The notes: a model not told the origin generated them from the letters alone. 64,000 nt of DNA from Stenotrophomonas maltophilia (GCA_002363385.1 DEVL01000003.1:62505-126504); one strand, 5' to 3'. Shown: positions 7,906 to 17,157, numbered from the stretch's first letter. Made by a program: numbers and translations.

Positions 7906-8802
7906 TTAAAGCCAGTCGCGCGGCACCAGATAGTCGGCCAAGCGCGCCTCATCGCTGCCGGCCTCCGGCTGAAAGCCGTATTCCCAGCGCACGCGCGGCG
8001 GCAGGCTCATCAGGATGCTCTCGCTGCGCCCGCCGCTCTGCAGCCCGAACAGGGTGCCGCGGTCGTAGACCAGGTTGAATTCGACGTAGCGGCCGCGACG
8101 GTACAGCTGGAACTCACGCTCGCGCTCGCCATACGGGGTGTCCTTGCGACGCTCGACCAGCGGCAGATACGCGTCCAGGAAACCGTCGCCGACCGCACGC
8201 AGATAGGCAAAATCGCGCTCGAAATCGCCGTGCAGGTCGTCGAAGAACAGGCCGCCCACACCGCGTGTCTCGTTGCGATGGCGCAGGAAGAAATACTCAT
8301 CGCACCAGCGCTTGTGCGCCGCATAGCGCTCTTCACCGAACGGTACGCACAGATCGTGCGCGACCTGATGCCAGTGCCGCACGTCCTCCTCGATCGGATA
8401 GAAGGGCGTGAGGTCGAAGCCGCCACCGAACCAGGATGCCACCGCTACTCCATCGCGTTCAGCGCGGAAGTAACGCACGTTGGCATGCGTGGTCGGCAGG
8501 TACGGATTGGCCGGATGGAACACCAGCGAAACGCCCGTGGCGCGCCAGGAGGCGCCGGCCAGCTCCGGGCGGTTCGCCGAGGCCGACGGCGGCAGGCGCG
8601 TGCCGGCCACATCGGAAAACCCGATCCCGGCCTGCTCGAACACCGCACCATCGCGCAGGATGCGGGTGCGGCCACCGCCGCCCTCCGCGCGCTGCCACAG
8701 ATCTTCGGCGAAGCGGGCCTGGCCGTCGGCGGTTTCAATCGCCGCACAGATGCGGTCCTGCAGGTCGGTCAGATACGCGCGGACGCGGTCGAAGTCGTTC
8801 AT
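7906..8802 (-). CDS. hemF: oxygen-dependent coproporphyrinogen III oxidase
   Basis: A 298-residue enzyme of haem synthesis that decarboxylates two propionates of coproporphyrinogen III to give protoporphyrinogen IX, using O2. Family motifs are complete: HPANPYLPTTHANVRYF, SWFGGGFDLTPFYP, AHKRWCDEYFFLRHRNETRGVGG and the C-terminal LMSLPPRVRWEYG. The first residues, MNDFDRVRAYLTDLQDRIC, match the usual HemF N-terminus. Probably a single-gene unit: the next gene in this direction begins 53 bases upstream and is unrelated. Confidence 0.97.
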   Translation of the reverse strand: MNDFDRVRAYLTDLQDRICAAIETADGQARFAEDLWQRAEGGGGRTRILRDGAVFEQAGIGFSDVAGTRLPPSASANRPELAGASWRATGVSLVFHPANPYLPTTHANVRYFRAERDGVAVASWFGGGFDLTPFYPIEEDVRHWHQVAHDLCVPFGEERYAAHKRWCDEYFFLRHRNETRGVGGLFFDDLHGDFERDFAYLRAVGDGFLDAYLPLVERRKDTPYGEREREFQLYRRGRYVEFNLVYDRGTLFGLQSGGRSESILMSLPPRVRWEYGFQPEAGSDEARLADYLVPRDWL

Positions 8803-8854
8803 GGGGGCTACTTTACCGCAGGCCGGTGCACGGCCTGCGTGTGCTCATCTGCGT

Positions 8855-10495
8855 TCAACGGCCGCTTTTGCGAAGACTGCTTTTGTTCTTCGTCGTCGTG
8901 GCAGGTGCGTCGGCCGGCGCCTCATCTTCTCCAGCCTCCGCCTCCGCCTCCGCCTCCGCCGCCATGCGCTCGGCGATCTGCTCCAGTCCGGCGCTGACCT
9001 GCATCAGGCCCCAGTTGCGGGTGGCGTGTACATCGCAGGCCACGTGCGTGCCTTTGCCGTCCTTCGCGCACAGGGCCGCCATCTGCTCGGGCAGCGCCTC
9101 GTCACCGGTGTGCTCGTAGACGGTGGCCAGGTTCTCGCAGCCTTCGCGGACGCCGGCGGTGCACAGCGTCATGTAGAACGGCGCGGCCTCGGCCCAGCGG
9201 TCGCGCAGTGCCAGCTGGTGGCCGGCCGCATTGCAGCCCTGCAGCTTGCCCGCCGCACAGCAGGCCTGGGCGCCGCCCTCGCGGCCCAGGGTCGGGCAAT
9301 CCTGCGGCAGCGGGGTCTCGACGAAGACCACCGGCGCGCTGCACTGCTGCGTTTGCCCGGTGTGCTCGTAGTAGCTGAAGCGGTTCCAGCTGTCCATGCC
9401 GATCAGGTTGCCGTTGGCCAGGCGCTTGAACACGAAGTCGTCGCCCTGGTCGTGGCGTACGCGGATGTCGCCGTCCACCAGCCGCGCACGCAGCTTGCCG
9501 CCGAAGCCGCTGTCGATCATGCCGCCATCCCCGAACGGAAGATGGTCCATCAGGCCCTGGCTGGCCACGTAGCTGCCGCAGGGCAGGGCGGTGGCCGCCA
9601 GCGGGCTCAGCGCCTTGGCATCCAGCTTGGCCAGCGGCGCCGCCCGCTCGCAGGCGCGCGGGTCCTTGCCCTGGGTGCAGGCCCGTTGCAGCGCATCGCG
9701 GGCGGGAACCAGGCGCCCTGCCTCCCACAGCGCTTCAGCGGCCTTGGCGCAGAAAGTGCCTTGGGTCTGCGCCTGGCAGAGCGTGGTGATCTCATCGAGC
9801 TGCGCAGCCGGCAGTGGCGATGCATCGGCTGCAGCAAGCCCACCGAGCAGTGCCTTGGCAAAGGCCTGGCCCATGGCCTCGCGCGCTGCGTCCAGGCAGG
9901 CGGCCTGGTCGTACTGCGCGGACGCGGGCTTGCAGACCTCGGGCTCGGGCGGATCAAGTGCGTTGTCCTGGGTCGCGGCCAGTGTGTTGGCCTCGCGCGC
10001 TTCGGACTGGAAATTGGCCAGCAGGCGCTTGCAGGCGGCCGGGACATCCTCGCGGCACCACTGCCGCAGGCGGTCGTTGCTGGCAAAGAGCGTGTCGTTC
10101 AGGCAGGTATCGATTTCGGCCCGGCACGACGCCGCCGGAAACACCGTCGCTCGGCGGCAGGTAGCCGCCTTCTGCAAGCGATACTCGTTGAAGCGGTCGC
10201 TGAGCAGGCGACCGCCTTCCTGCACGTTCAGCGATCCGACGCCGCCGTTGTCGAGGTCGGCCAACTTCAGTTCGTCACCGATGCGGCTGAGGAGGTAAGG
10301 CTCGGGCGCTTGGCCGGGAATCTGCCGCACCCCCTCGTTCGCACTGTGCAGGGTCAACGTGGTGCCGCTGTCCTCGGCCACGAACGTGCCACAGACGACG
10401 GCTTGGGCCGCTGCCGGCAGGCTGACCGCCGTGAGCAGGGTGAACAGGGTCGCGCGCCAGCCGTGGCGGCGCAGAAGGGGGAGGGAAGCAGTCAC
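8855..10495 (-). CDS. cysteine-rich exported protein, unknown function
   Basis: A 546-residue protein with a signal peptide (TLFTLLTAVSLPAAAQA) and about 25 cysteines spread along the mature chain, often paired (ACCAAGKLQGC, LCTAGVREGC), suggesting disulfides or Sel1/TPR-like helical repeats in the periplasm. The GTG at 10495 is preferred because AAGGA lies seven bases upstream; an ATG at 10525 would add ten residues that do not look like a signal peptide. The C-terminus has AEAEAEAEAGEDEAP, encoded by a hexanucleotide repeat, and a lysine-rich end. It is 51 bases downstream of a membrane protein gene, perhaps co-transcribed. Confidence 0.7.
   Translation of the reverse strand: MTASLPLLRRHGWRATLFTLLTAVSLPAAAQAVVCGTFVAEDSGTTLTLHSANEGVRQIPGQAPEPYLLSRIGDELKLADLDNGGVGSLNVQEGGRLLSDRFNEYRLQKAATCRRATVFPAASCRAEIDTCLNDTLFASNDRLRQWCREDVPAACKRLLANFQSEAREANTLAATQDNALDPPEPEVCKPASAQYDQAACLDAAREAMGQAFAKALLGGLAAADASPLPAAQLDEITTLCQAQTQGTFCAKAAEALWEAGRLVPARDALQRACTQGKDPRACERAAPLAKLDAKALSPLAATALPCGSYVASQGLMDHLPFGDGGMIDSGFGGKLRARLVDGDIRVRHDQGDDFVFKRLANGNLIGMDSWNRFSYYEHTGQTQQCSAPVVFVETPLPQDCPTLGREGGAQACCAAGKLQGCNAAGHQLALRDRWAEAAPFYMTLCTAGVREGCENLATVYEHTGDEALPEQMAALCAKDGKGTHVACDVHATRNWGLMQVSAGLEQIAERMAAEAEAEAEAGEDEAPADAPATTTKNKSSLRKSGR
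8934..8957. repeat. (GCCTCC)4 hexanucleotide tandem repeat inside a gene
   Basis: Four perfect copies of GCCTCC in the plus strand encode the alternating Ala-Glu stretch near the C-terminus of the minus-strand cysteine-rich protein. Slippage by whole units would change length without shifting frame. Confidence 0.8.
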
Positions 10496-10546
10496 ACGAT
10501 CATCCTTGCAGGTCGTGCAGCGCACCGTGGCGCTGCGGGAAACATG

Positions 10547-11146
10547 TCAACGGCGGAACAGCGCACGCACATCGGCCGCGCACAGGCGCACGATCAGCCA
10601 GCCCTGCAGCACCGCGAACGCCAGTGCGGTCACGCCGGCGAGGCCGCTGCAGATCACGCGCTGTACGCGCAGCTCACTGCGCAGCTTGAGCAGTTCGATC
10701 GACAGGGTGTCATCGGGTATCTGCGCCAGCAGGTGGCGGAACGCATCATCCAGCAGCCACGCGGCGACCACGTTGAGCACGGCGGTGACCGCCAGCAGCA
10801 CGATGAACAGCGCCCACGCCCAGCGCCAGCGACGCAGCATGCCCCAGCATGCGGCAACGCCCAAGAGGCTCGACACGCACAGCAGCACGTTGGCCAGCAC
10901 CGGGTGGGTGAGCAGCCAGCGCAGCGAGCCAGGCAGCCAGTGCAGGTCCTCATCGGCGAGCAGCGCCTGCAGCGCCTCAGAGCCCGACAGGGGTATCGAA
11001 ATCAGTGCCAGCACCGCCCACATCGCGGCTGTGACCACACAGACCAGCAGCACGGACTTGAGCAGCGGAGCGAGGAAGGCAGGCGCGCCATCCCCGCTGG
11101 GGCGTGGCGTGCGGGAGGGCAATTGCGGGGGAAGCGACGCTGACAT
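10547..11146 (-). CDS. inner-membrane protein, unknown function
   Basis: A 199-residue protein with four likely membrane segments: about residues 29-51 (LLKSVLLVCVVTAAMWAVLA), 83-100, 107-129 (WALFIVLLAVTAVLNVVAAW) and 164-186. The N-terminal 25 residues are proline-rich and cytoplasmic-looking. No catalytic motif was recognised. It lies just upstream of the cysteine-rich exported protein gene in the same direction, so the two may work together at the envelope; that is inference from position only. Confidence 0.65.
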   Translation of the reverse strand: MSASLPPQLPSRTPRPSGDGAPAFLAPLLKSVLLVCVVTAAMWAVLALISIPLSGSEALQALLADEDLHWLPGSLRWLLTHPVLANVLLCVSSLLGVAACWGMLRRWRWAWALFIVLLAVTAVLNVVAAWLLDDAFRHLLAQIPDDTLSIELLKLRSELRVQRVICSGLAGVTALAFAVLQGWLIVRLCAADVRALFRR

Positions 11147-11176
11147 CCGGTGTCCTGGTTGGGCAGGCCGCGACGT

Positions 11177-11617
11177 CTAGGTCGCAGCCACCGCGTTCGC
11201 GGCCGCAGGCAGGATATGGTCTGCGCTCAACGGTGCCAAGCGCACTCCATGCGGCAGGTGCAGCGGCACCCACGCAAGTTCGGCGATTTCCGCCTGTGCG
11301 CGGGGCATGCCGATGACCGTCACCAGGTAGGCATGCGCCCGTACGCGGTGCCCGGCTTCGTGGACCGCCCATGCCTCGAACCGGCCGAGCGGCACAGCAC
11401 TGGCAGGGTCCAGGGCGACACCGAGTTCTTCGTGCAGCTCACGCGCCAGGGCGACCAAGGGCGCTTCACCGGGCTCAGGCTTGCCGCCGGGCTGGATGAA
11501 CGTATCCGAGCCCTGTTTGCGCACCACCAGTACGCGGCCGTCGGGATCGAAAACGACCGCGGCGACGATATCGATCGTCGCCGCGGCGTGCTGCCCGTCA
11601 GTAGGCACCGACGTCAT
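11177..11617 (-). CDS. NUDIX hydrolase
   Basis: A 146-residue NUDIX-fold enzyme. The full NUDIX box G-x5-E-x7-R-E-U-x-E-E-x-G-U is present at residues 45-67 (G45, E51, REL 59-61, EE 63-64, G66). The sequence FDPDGRVLVVRKQGSDTFIQPGG before it is typical of MutT-like nucleotide pyrophosphatases. The substrate cannot be told from the sequence; nucleoside triphosphate clean-up is most likely. It starts 7 bases before the stop codon of the upstream S9 peptidase gene in the same direction, so a shared transcript is plausible. Confidence 0.9.
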   Translation of the reverse strand: MTSVPTDGQHAAATIDIVAAVVFDPDGRVLVVRKQGSDTFIQPGGKPEPGEAPLVALARELHEELGVALDPASAVPLGRFEAWAVHEAGHRVRAHAYLVTVIGMPRAQAEIAELAWVPLHLPHGVRLAPLSADHILPAAANAVAAT

Positions 11618-11624
11618 CGCTGGA

Positions 11625-13991
11625 TTACTTCAGGTTCTCTTCGAACAGCTTGAGGATGCGCTTGTACTGGTCCAGCCAGGAATCGGCACGCACATAGCCG
11701 TGGCGTTCCAGCGGGTACGGCGCGATCGTCCAGTTGTCCTTGTGCAGCTCGATCAGCTTCTGGGTGAGGTTGACCGAGTCCTGGAAGAACACGTTGTCGT
11801 CCATCATCCCGTGCGCGATCAGCAGGTGATCCTGCAGGCCTTCGGCGTACTCGATCGGCGAGGACTTGCGATACGCCTCCGGGTCGATGTCCGGGGTGTT
11901 GAGGATGTTGGCGGTGTAGCCGTGGTTGTACTGGTGCCAATCGACCACCGGCCGCAGCGCCGCGCCAGCCTTGAACGTGCCCGGCGAGCGGAACAGCGCC
12001 ATGAAGGTCATGAAGCCGCCGTAGGAACCGCCGTAGATGCCGGCGTGGTCACGGTCGCCCTGCTTGGTGGCGACCAGCCAGTCCAGGCCGTCCTTGTAGT
12101 CTTCCAGTTCCGGGTGGCCCATGTTGCGGTAGATCGCCGTGCGCCAGTCGCGGCCGTAGCCGGCGCTGCCGCGGTAATCCATGTCCAGCACCACGTAGCC
12201 CTTCTGCACGAGCAGGTTGTGGAACATCTGCTCGCGGAAGTAGGCCGGGTACTGCTGGTGGACGTTCTGCAGGTAACCGGCGCCGTGCACGAACATGGCG
12301 ATCGGGTACTGCTTGCCCGGCTCGAAGGTCTCCGGACCGTAGTACTTGGCCCAGACCACGCCGGCGCCGTGCTTGGACGGCACCTGCACCAGCTTGGGCT
12401 GGATCCACTCGCGCGCCTTGAACTCGGCGGTGCGGGTGTCGGTCAGCACCTTGGCCTGGCCACCGGCGGCGGGCACCACGGCCAGCTGCGTCGGCAGGTA
12501 AGCACCGGAGTAACGCACCAGCAGCTGCTGGCCGTCCGGAGACAGCGAGAAGTCTTCCACGCCGTTGAGCGAGGTCAGCTCGCGCACCTGCTTGCTGGCG
12601 GTGTCGACCGCGCACACTTCATAGTCGCCCGGCGACTGCTGGTTGCACAGGAAGTAGAAGCCGCGGCCGTCAGCGCTGGGCACGGGCATCGAGGTTTCCC
12701 ACTTGCCGCCGGTCAATGCCTGCGGCCTGGCCGTGCCCTGCTGGGTGTACAGATGCGAATAGCCGGATTCCTCGGACAGCATCCAGAGCGTACGGTTGTC
12801 GTTGGACCAGCCGAAATCGTTGAAGCTCCAGTTGATCCAGGCGCTGTCGGTCAAGCGATGACGCGTCTCCAGCTTGGCACTGGCCGGGGTCACGCTGGCG
12901 ATCCAGCGGTCCTTGTTGTCGTTGGCGCGCAGCATGATCGCGGCCTGCTGACCATCGGGGCTCCAGCGGATGCCGGGCGCGCCGGGGCCACCCAGCACTT
13001 CCACCGGGCGGTTGCCCTTGAGGGCGTCCTTGCCAGCGGCCTTGCGCAGCGCGGCCAGCGGGTCGGTGCCGATGCCCGGCAGGCCATCCAACGACAGCGG
13101 CTTGACCGTGCCGGCGATGGCATCGACCAGCCACAGCGCGTTCGGCTCCGGATCGTTGCGGCCCACGCGGGTGCGGGTGTCTTCGAACTCTTCGTAGCCC
13201 GACTCGGTCACGTACTTGGGCATCTTGCCGCCGCGGCCCTCATCGAAGCTCTTCGGCTTGGTGACCACGATCAGGGTGCGCGCATCCGGCGAGAGCACGC
13301 TGTCGACGATCTCCACATCCGCGCCCAGATACACCGGGCCCGGCGCGCGCGTGCCATCGGCGCGGCGCCAGCTGGCTTCCTGGGCCTTGAGCGCGTCGCG
13401 CTGGGCGCGGTCGTTGCGCAGCGTGGCCAGGGTGCGCAGCTGCTGCTCGCGCAGCGTGTCCGCCTTGGGTGCGTCATCCGGGTTCTTTTCGGCCTTGAGG
13501 CTGGCGACCTGCTGCACGCCGGCCGCGGCCGTCCAATGGAACCAGTTCTGGCCGGTGCGCCAGATCACACCGCCGTCGCGGGCGAAATTGACCGCGCCGG
13601 ACTTCTCGGTGCTGCGGGTCAGCTGGGTCAGCGCGCCACTGCGCAGGTCGCGCACGAACACATCGCCATTGCGCACGAACGCCGAGCGCTGGCGCGCGCT
13701 GTCGTAGACCGGGCTGTCCACATCCAGGGTACCGCGCTGGTCATCGCCAACCTGCGCGGCCACGCCACCGGCGACCGGCTGGCGGAAGGTGTCGCGCACC
13801 GGGCTGCCGTTGCGCTTGAGCTGGTACTCCACCTGCTGGCTGTTCCACGACCACCAGGCGCTCTCGACCGGCGGACCGATCCAGTCCGGGTCGGCCATGG
13901 CCTGCTCGATGGTGATCGGCGTCGGCGCCGCATGGGCAGCACCGCCAAGGGCGGCGAGCAGCAGCAGGGACAAAGGCAGCGTTCTGGGCAT
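11625..13991 (-). CDS. exported S9 family prolyl oligopeptidase (DPP IV type)
   Basis: A 788-residue serine peptidase with a signal peptide (MPRTLPLSLLLLAALGGAAHA). An N-terminal beta-propeller (DPPIV_N type, residues about 90-510) is followed by the alpha/beta-hydrolase domain. The catalytic triad is visible: Ser656 in GGSYGG, Asp731 in HGMMDDNV, His764 in ERHGY. Such periplasmic enzymes cleave dipeptides or short peptides after proline or alanine. The start at 13991 is chosen for the signal peptide; the frame stays open to 14093 but the extra 34 residues look non-coding. The NUDIX gene follows closely. Confidence 0.92.
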   Translation of the reverse strand: MPRTLPLSLLLLAALGGAAHAAPTPITIEQAMADPDWIGPPVESAWWSWNSQQVEYQLKRNGSPVRDTFRQPVAGGVAAQVGDDQRGTLDVDSPVYDSARQRSAFVRNGDVFVRDLRSGALTQLTRSTEKSGAVNFARDGGVIWRTGQNWFHWTAAAGVQQVASLKAEKNPDDAPKADTLREQQLRTLATLRNDRAQRDALKAQEASWRRADGTRAPGPVYLGADVEIVDSVLSPDARTLIVVTKPKSFDEGRGGKMPKYVTESGYEEFEDTRTRVGRNDPEPNALWLVDAIAGTVKPLSLDGLPGIGTDPLAALRKAAGKDALKGNRPVEVLGGPGAPGIRWSPDGQQAAIMLRANDNKDRWIASVTPASAKLETRHRLTDSAWINWSFNDFGWSNDNRTLWMLSEESGYSHLYTQQGTARPQALTGGKWETSMPVPSADGRGFYFLCNQQSPGDYEVCAVDTASKQVRELTSLNGVEDFSLSPDGQQLLVRYSGAYLPTQLAVVPAAGGQAKVLTDTRTAEFKAREWIQPKLVQVPSKHGAGVVWAKYYGPETFEPGKQYPIAMFVHGAGYLQNVHQQYPAYFREQMFHNLLVQKGYVVLDMDYRGSAGYGRDWRTAIYRNMGHPELEDYKDGLDWLVATKQGDRDHAGIYGGSYGGFMTFMALFRSPGTFKAGAALRPVVDWHQYNHGYTANILNTPDIDPEAYRKSSPIEYAEGLQDHLLIAHGMMDDNVFFQDSVNLTQKLIELHKDNWTIAPYPLERHGYVRADSWLDQYKRILKLFEENLK

Positions 13992-14283
13992 TGCGGGCGG
14001 CACCAATGAGGAAAACCCGGCAAGCGTAGCAGCCGCAACGGCCGGCGGAGGGGGCCACAGGTCATGGCGCGGACCCATCGCCAGCATCGGCAACGTCGTG
14101 ACGCCAGGGCTGCCCGTGCGCGGGATGAGGGCGATCCCGACACATCTCAGAACGACGAAGCCCTTGCCCTGCCTGATGCGGGAGGCCCCGCGGCGCTGCT
14201 GCGTCGACAGCCCGGAACCGGCTCCCTACGGTGGCTGTGACCCCCGGGGATCCAAGGGGGACATCCATTCAAGGAGCGATTCG

Positions 14284-14907
14284 ATGTTCGAGATGATCAC
14301 CCGCGCAGCCGTGTTGACCGGCGCCGCCGTGGCGCTCAGCGCCTGTGGCAATCCGCGCGATGCAACCAAGGCCAATTTCAGTCGCGCCATCCAGGCCTAT
14401 CTGGACGGGCAGGCCGGGCTGTGTGTCCCGTTACCGGCGAACGAAGTGCCCTTCACGCTCGGCGACCAGGACCTGTTCCCGCAGAACAAGACCCGTGCCG
14501 ATGCTCTGGTCCAGGCGGGCCTGCTGTCGTCACACCCGACCGAGGTGAAGCAGCCCTTCGGTAGCAGCACCCGCCCCGCCACCGAATACCGGGCGACGGC
14601 GGCCGGCCAGAGTGCCCTGGTCGCCCAGGCGCCGAAGACCCTGGTCCAGCGCTCCGCCTTCTGCAGCGGGGCTTACAAGGTGCAGGACGTGACCAACTTC
14701 ACCGAGCCGGGCGAGCTGATGGGGGTCAAGCTCTCCCACGTCGAGTACACCTACACGGTCAAGGGCAGCGCCGATTGGGCGCGTTCTGACGCGCTGCCCA
14801 GCGCCTACCCCGAGCTGGACAAGCACGCGCAGGACAGCGTGACCTCCAAGGCCACCCTGATCCTGACCCACGACGGCTGGGTGCACGAAAGCCTGTTCAA
14901 GCGCTGA
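14284..14907 (+). CDS. putative lipoprotein, unknown function
   Basis: A 207-residue protein with an N-terminal export signal ending in a lipobox (VALSACGN, Cys near residue 22), so probably a lipoprotein. The mature part has two further cysteines (GLCVPLP, AFCSGAYK) and no recognised domain; the closing WARSDALPSAYPELDKHAQ and TSKATLILTHDGWVHE look well conserved in style. Start at 14284 is supported by AAGGAGCG about 8 bases upstream. It is followed by about 950 bases of degraded coding sequence. Confidence 0.72.
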   Translation: MFEMITRAAVLTGAAVALSACGNPRDATKANFSRAIQAYLDGQAGLCVPLPANEVPFTLGDQDLFPQNKTRADALVQAGLLSSHPTEVKQPFGSSTRPATEYRATAAGQSALVAQAPKTLVQRSAFCSGAYKVQDVTNFTEPGELMGVKLSHVEYTYTVKGSADWARSDALPSAYPELDKHAQDSVTSKATLILTHDGWVHESLFKR

Positions 14908-14941
14908 GTGGTACTGCAGGCGGCGGGCCGCACGCCGCCGC

Positions 14942-15112
14942 CTGGATGTCGCCGTAGGCGTCTGTCTGGGTCGGTCGCTGCCCAGTACGTTCCTGCTTGA
15001 TGAGGTGGTGCCCCCGAGCTTCATTCAGATCGTCGATTGCATGCAGGACAGCATCCGTAAGAGATACGGGCAGAAAGACATCCCACAACCGGAACGTCGG
15101 CGGGCCGCATGA
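14942..15112 (+). pseudogene. 3' remnant of an unidentified gene
   Basis: An open plus-strand frame without a start reads LDVAVGVCLGRSLPSTFLLD, then EVVPPSFIQIVDCMQDSI and RKRYGQKDIPQPERRRAA before a stop. The composition is protein-like, and its TGA overlaps the ATG of the next remnant (ATGA), as in an operon. No upstream start codon with a ribosome site is present, so I read it as a 5'-truncated gene. Family not recognised; a minus-strand frame over the same bases is the alternative. Confidence 0.4.
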
Positions 15113-15830
15113 GCCGTGCCATCGTCGTATTGCATTCCATCCCGCCGATGGTGTGGCCGAGATGCTGAGGGGTCGTCCCGGCGCCACCTGCGTTCACCTG
15201 GATGAGATCAGCGCACTGGGCCATGGGTGAAGGCCATGCGCCGACCGACATAGCGGATCCAGAGGCAGTGCCTGCCTTGTTCACCGATGCCTATGTGATC
15301 AAGCGAGTTTCCGACTTCAACCATTGCGAGGCCGGACGTCGCCTGCAAGCGGCCGATCTGCATGGCCTATGGAGCTATATCGCGTTGTCGCCGCTGCTCG
15401 AACGCGCGAACACGCTGGCGCACGAGAGGGCACTCCCGTGGTGTGCATCTACCACGAAGGCAACATCGAACTACAGTTTCCGCGTGGAGATGTGGAGGTG
15501 GATCGATCGCTGTACCAGCACATCGCCGACGGGGCGCGCCAGGCATTTGCCAGCGAAATGGGCGAGCTGCTGCTCTACGAGCGCGAGGATGCCCCGCCGC
15601 TGTTCTGTGCTTTCAGTCCGTACATGGCCAACGCCACGCGCGGACGGCCGCCAGTCGAAGCAGTCAAAGAAATCAACTGCAACCGATGTTCCGGTTCGTG
15701 CATCTATGTAACTGACATCCACCAACGGAGCATCACCGTGAAGGAAATGATCCCGATCATGCTGTTCATCTGTATCGCCTACGCCGTTCCCCGAGGCAGC
15801 GGCGTAACGGCAGGAGCGACTTCGTGTTGA
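15109..15830 (+). pseudogene. frameshifted hypothetical gene
   Basis: Protein-like segments appear in order but in changing frames: MSRAIVVLHSIP (frame of 15109), GVAEMLRGRPGATCVHLDEI (another frame, to 15230), then ALFTDAYVIKRVSDFNHCEA up to LLERANTLAHE (frame of 15202), then VVCIYHEGNIELQFPRGDVE and ASEMGELLLYEREDAPPLFC (frame of 15324) to a stop at 15830. The last switch, near 15420-15440, fits loss of one base. Three shifts suggest a decayed gene rather than two overlapping ones. Family not recognised. A shorter reading is a GTG-started 30-residue peptide, 15738-15830, just before the permease. Confidence 0.5.
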
Positions 15831-15861
15831 TGGGTCGCCTACCGCGCAATCAGGGGTCAAG

Positions 15862-17148
15862 ATGATCGGCTACTACGCTCTGCTGGCGTTGCGCCGCCTT
15901 CGGCAGAACGCCATGGCTTACGCCGTCGTAGCGCTGGTTCTGGGCGCGGGTGTCGGCTGCACGATGATCATGCATTCGATCGTGCGCCAGATCACGCATG
16001 ATCCTGCGCCAGGTCGCAGTGGGTACCTGTACCGTCCGGCGCTGGATGTGAGGCCGGAAGCGCAGCGTCGGGCGGGCGGCGAAGCGAGCGGCAATCTGAC
16101 ATGGCCGGATGCGCGGCAGTTGCTGGATGGGGGCAGGCAGTGGCCGCAGGTTGCGATGGCTGGTGGCCGGGCTGCCGTCAAGGATGCGAGCGGACGGCCC
16201 TTCAACGCCCGCGCGCGCTACGCCACCGACGGCGTGTTCACTGTATTGGGAATACCGCTCGAACAAGGCCGTGGGTGGACGCGCGCCGAAGGGGAGGGGG
16301 CACAACGCGTGGCAGTGGTCACCGCGCCGCTGCTCGCACGGGTGTGCAGTGCGGGGCCTTGCCTGGGCACGACCATCGAACTGGATGGGCATTCCTACCG
16401 CGTCATCGGCGTAACCAAGCCCTGGCATCCGGTCCCGATGTATCACGCAGACTTGCCGGGCAGCGCCTTTGCCGAGCCGGACGAGGTGTTTCTGCCGCTG
16501 GCGGCCGCGGTAGCGGACGACTTGGTGGTGGATGGCAGCGTCTCGGCCTGGGGCGATGGCGGTGATACACCCCGGTTGGGCCCGACGATGGCCTGGCTGC
16601 AGCTCTGGACGTGGCTTCCGACCACCGACGATGTGCGGCAGTACGAACAGATGCTGCGTACCCACGCGCTGTCACGTGAGCTCCCTGCGGACCAGGCCAA
16701 GGTCTGGAGGATGGCCGATTGGCTGGATCTGAAGGGACTGGTCCCGCCCGATACGCGGATCCAGCTCTGGTTGTCCTACCTGTTGCTGGCTGTCTGCGTG
16801 ACGAATGCTGGCGCGCTGCTTTACCTCACCCTCGACCGCCGTCGGCATGAAATGGCGATCCGCCGCGCCATCGGCGCACGGCGCGTTGATGTTCTGGTTC
16901 AGCTGCTGCTTGAAGCGGCCGTGGCAGGTGCCCTGAGCGGCGTGGTCGCCGTCGTGGTTTACGTGGGTGGGATGGAGTTCGTGCGCTCCAGCCGTGTGGT
17001 CGCATCCACGCTGACGGTGGTCGAGCCGGTCACTGCCGGGCTCGCCCTGCTCATCGGCGTTGCGGCCGCACTTGCGTGTGCAGCCGTGCCGGCACTTCGG
17101 CTCTGCACGCGCCAGGTCGCGGTACAGCAGATCGCAACAAGTCCATAG
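15862..17148 (+). CDS. ABC transporter permease, FtsX/MacB type (first of pair)
   Basis: A 428-residue membrane protein with the MacB layout: one N-terminal membrane segment (residues about 18-40), a periplasmic core domain of about 240 residues (FTVLGIPLEQGRGW, VVTAPLLARV), then three membrane segments in the C-terminal FtsX domain, with the coupling sequence RRHEMAIRRAIGARRVDVLVQLLLE. Such permeases need an ATPase partner and usually act on periplasmic substrates, exporting peptides or lipoproteins rather than importing. No ATPase or HlyD-type adaptor gene is adjacent. The second permease starts 9 bases after its stop. Confidence 0.85.
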   Translation: MIGYYALLALRRLRQNAMAYAVVALVLGAGVGCTMIMHSIVRQITHDPAPGRSGYLYRPALDVRPEAQRRAGGEASGNLTWPDARQLLDGGRQWPQVAMAGGRAAVKDASGRPFNARARYATDGVFTVLGIPLEQGRGWTRAEGEGAQRVAVVTAPLLARVCSAGPCLGTTIELDGHSYRVIGVTKPWHPVPMYHADLPGSAFAEPDEVFLPLAAAVADDLVVDGSVSAWGDGGDTPRLGPTMAWLQLWTWLPTTDDVRQYEQMLRTHALSRELPADQAKVWRMADWLDLKGLVPPDTRIQLWLSYLLLAVCVTNAGALLYLTLDRRRHEMAIRRAIGARRVDVLVQLLLEAAVAGALSGVVAVVVYVGGMEFVRSSRVVASTLTVVEPVTAGLALLIGVAAALACAAVPALRLCTRQVAVQQIATSP

Positions 17149-17157
17149 GGAATAGTC

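Noticed and set aside
8480..11143. An 887-residue plus-strand open frame
   Set aside because: It spans parts of hemF and two minus-strand genes with signal peptides and membrane segments in the antisense direction; composition is typical of a shadow frame.
11481..14009. An 842-residue plus-strand open frame
   Set aside because: Antisense to a complete S9 peptidase with a visible catalytic triad; long open antisense frames are common at this GC content.
14897..15187. Minus-strand small gene containing VSLTDAVLHAIDDLNEARGH
   Set aside because: Looked protein-like, but the plus strand gives an ATGA-linked pair of remnants that explains the region better. Kept as uncertain.
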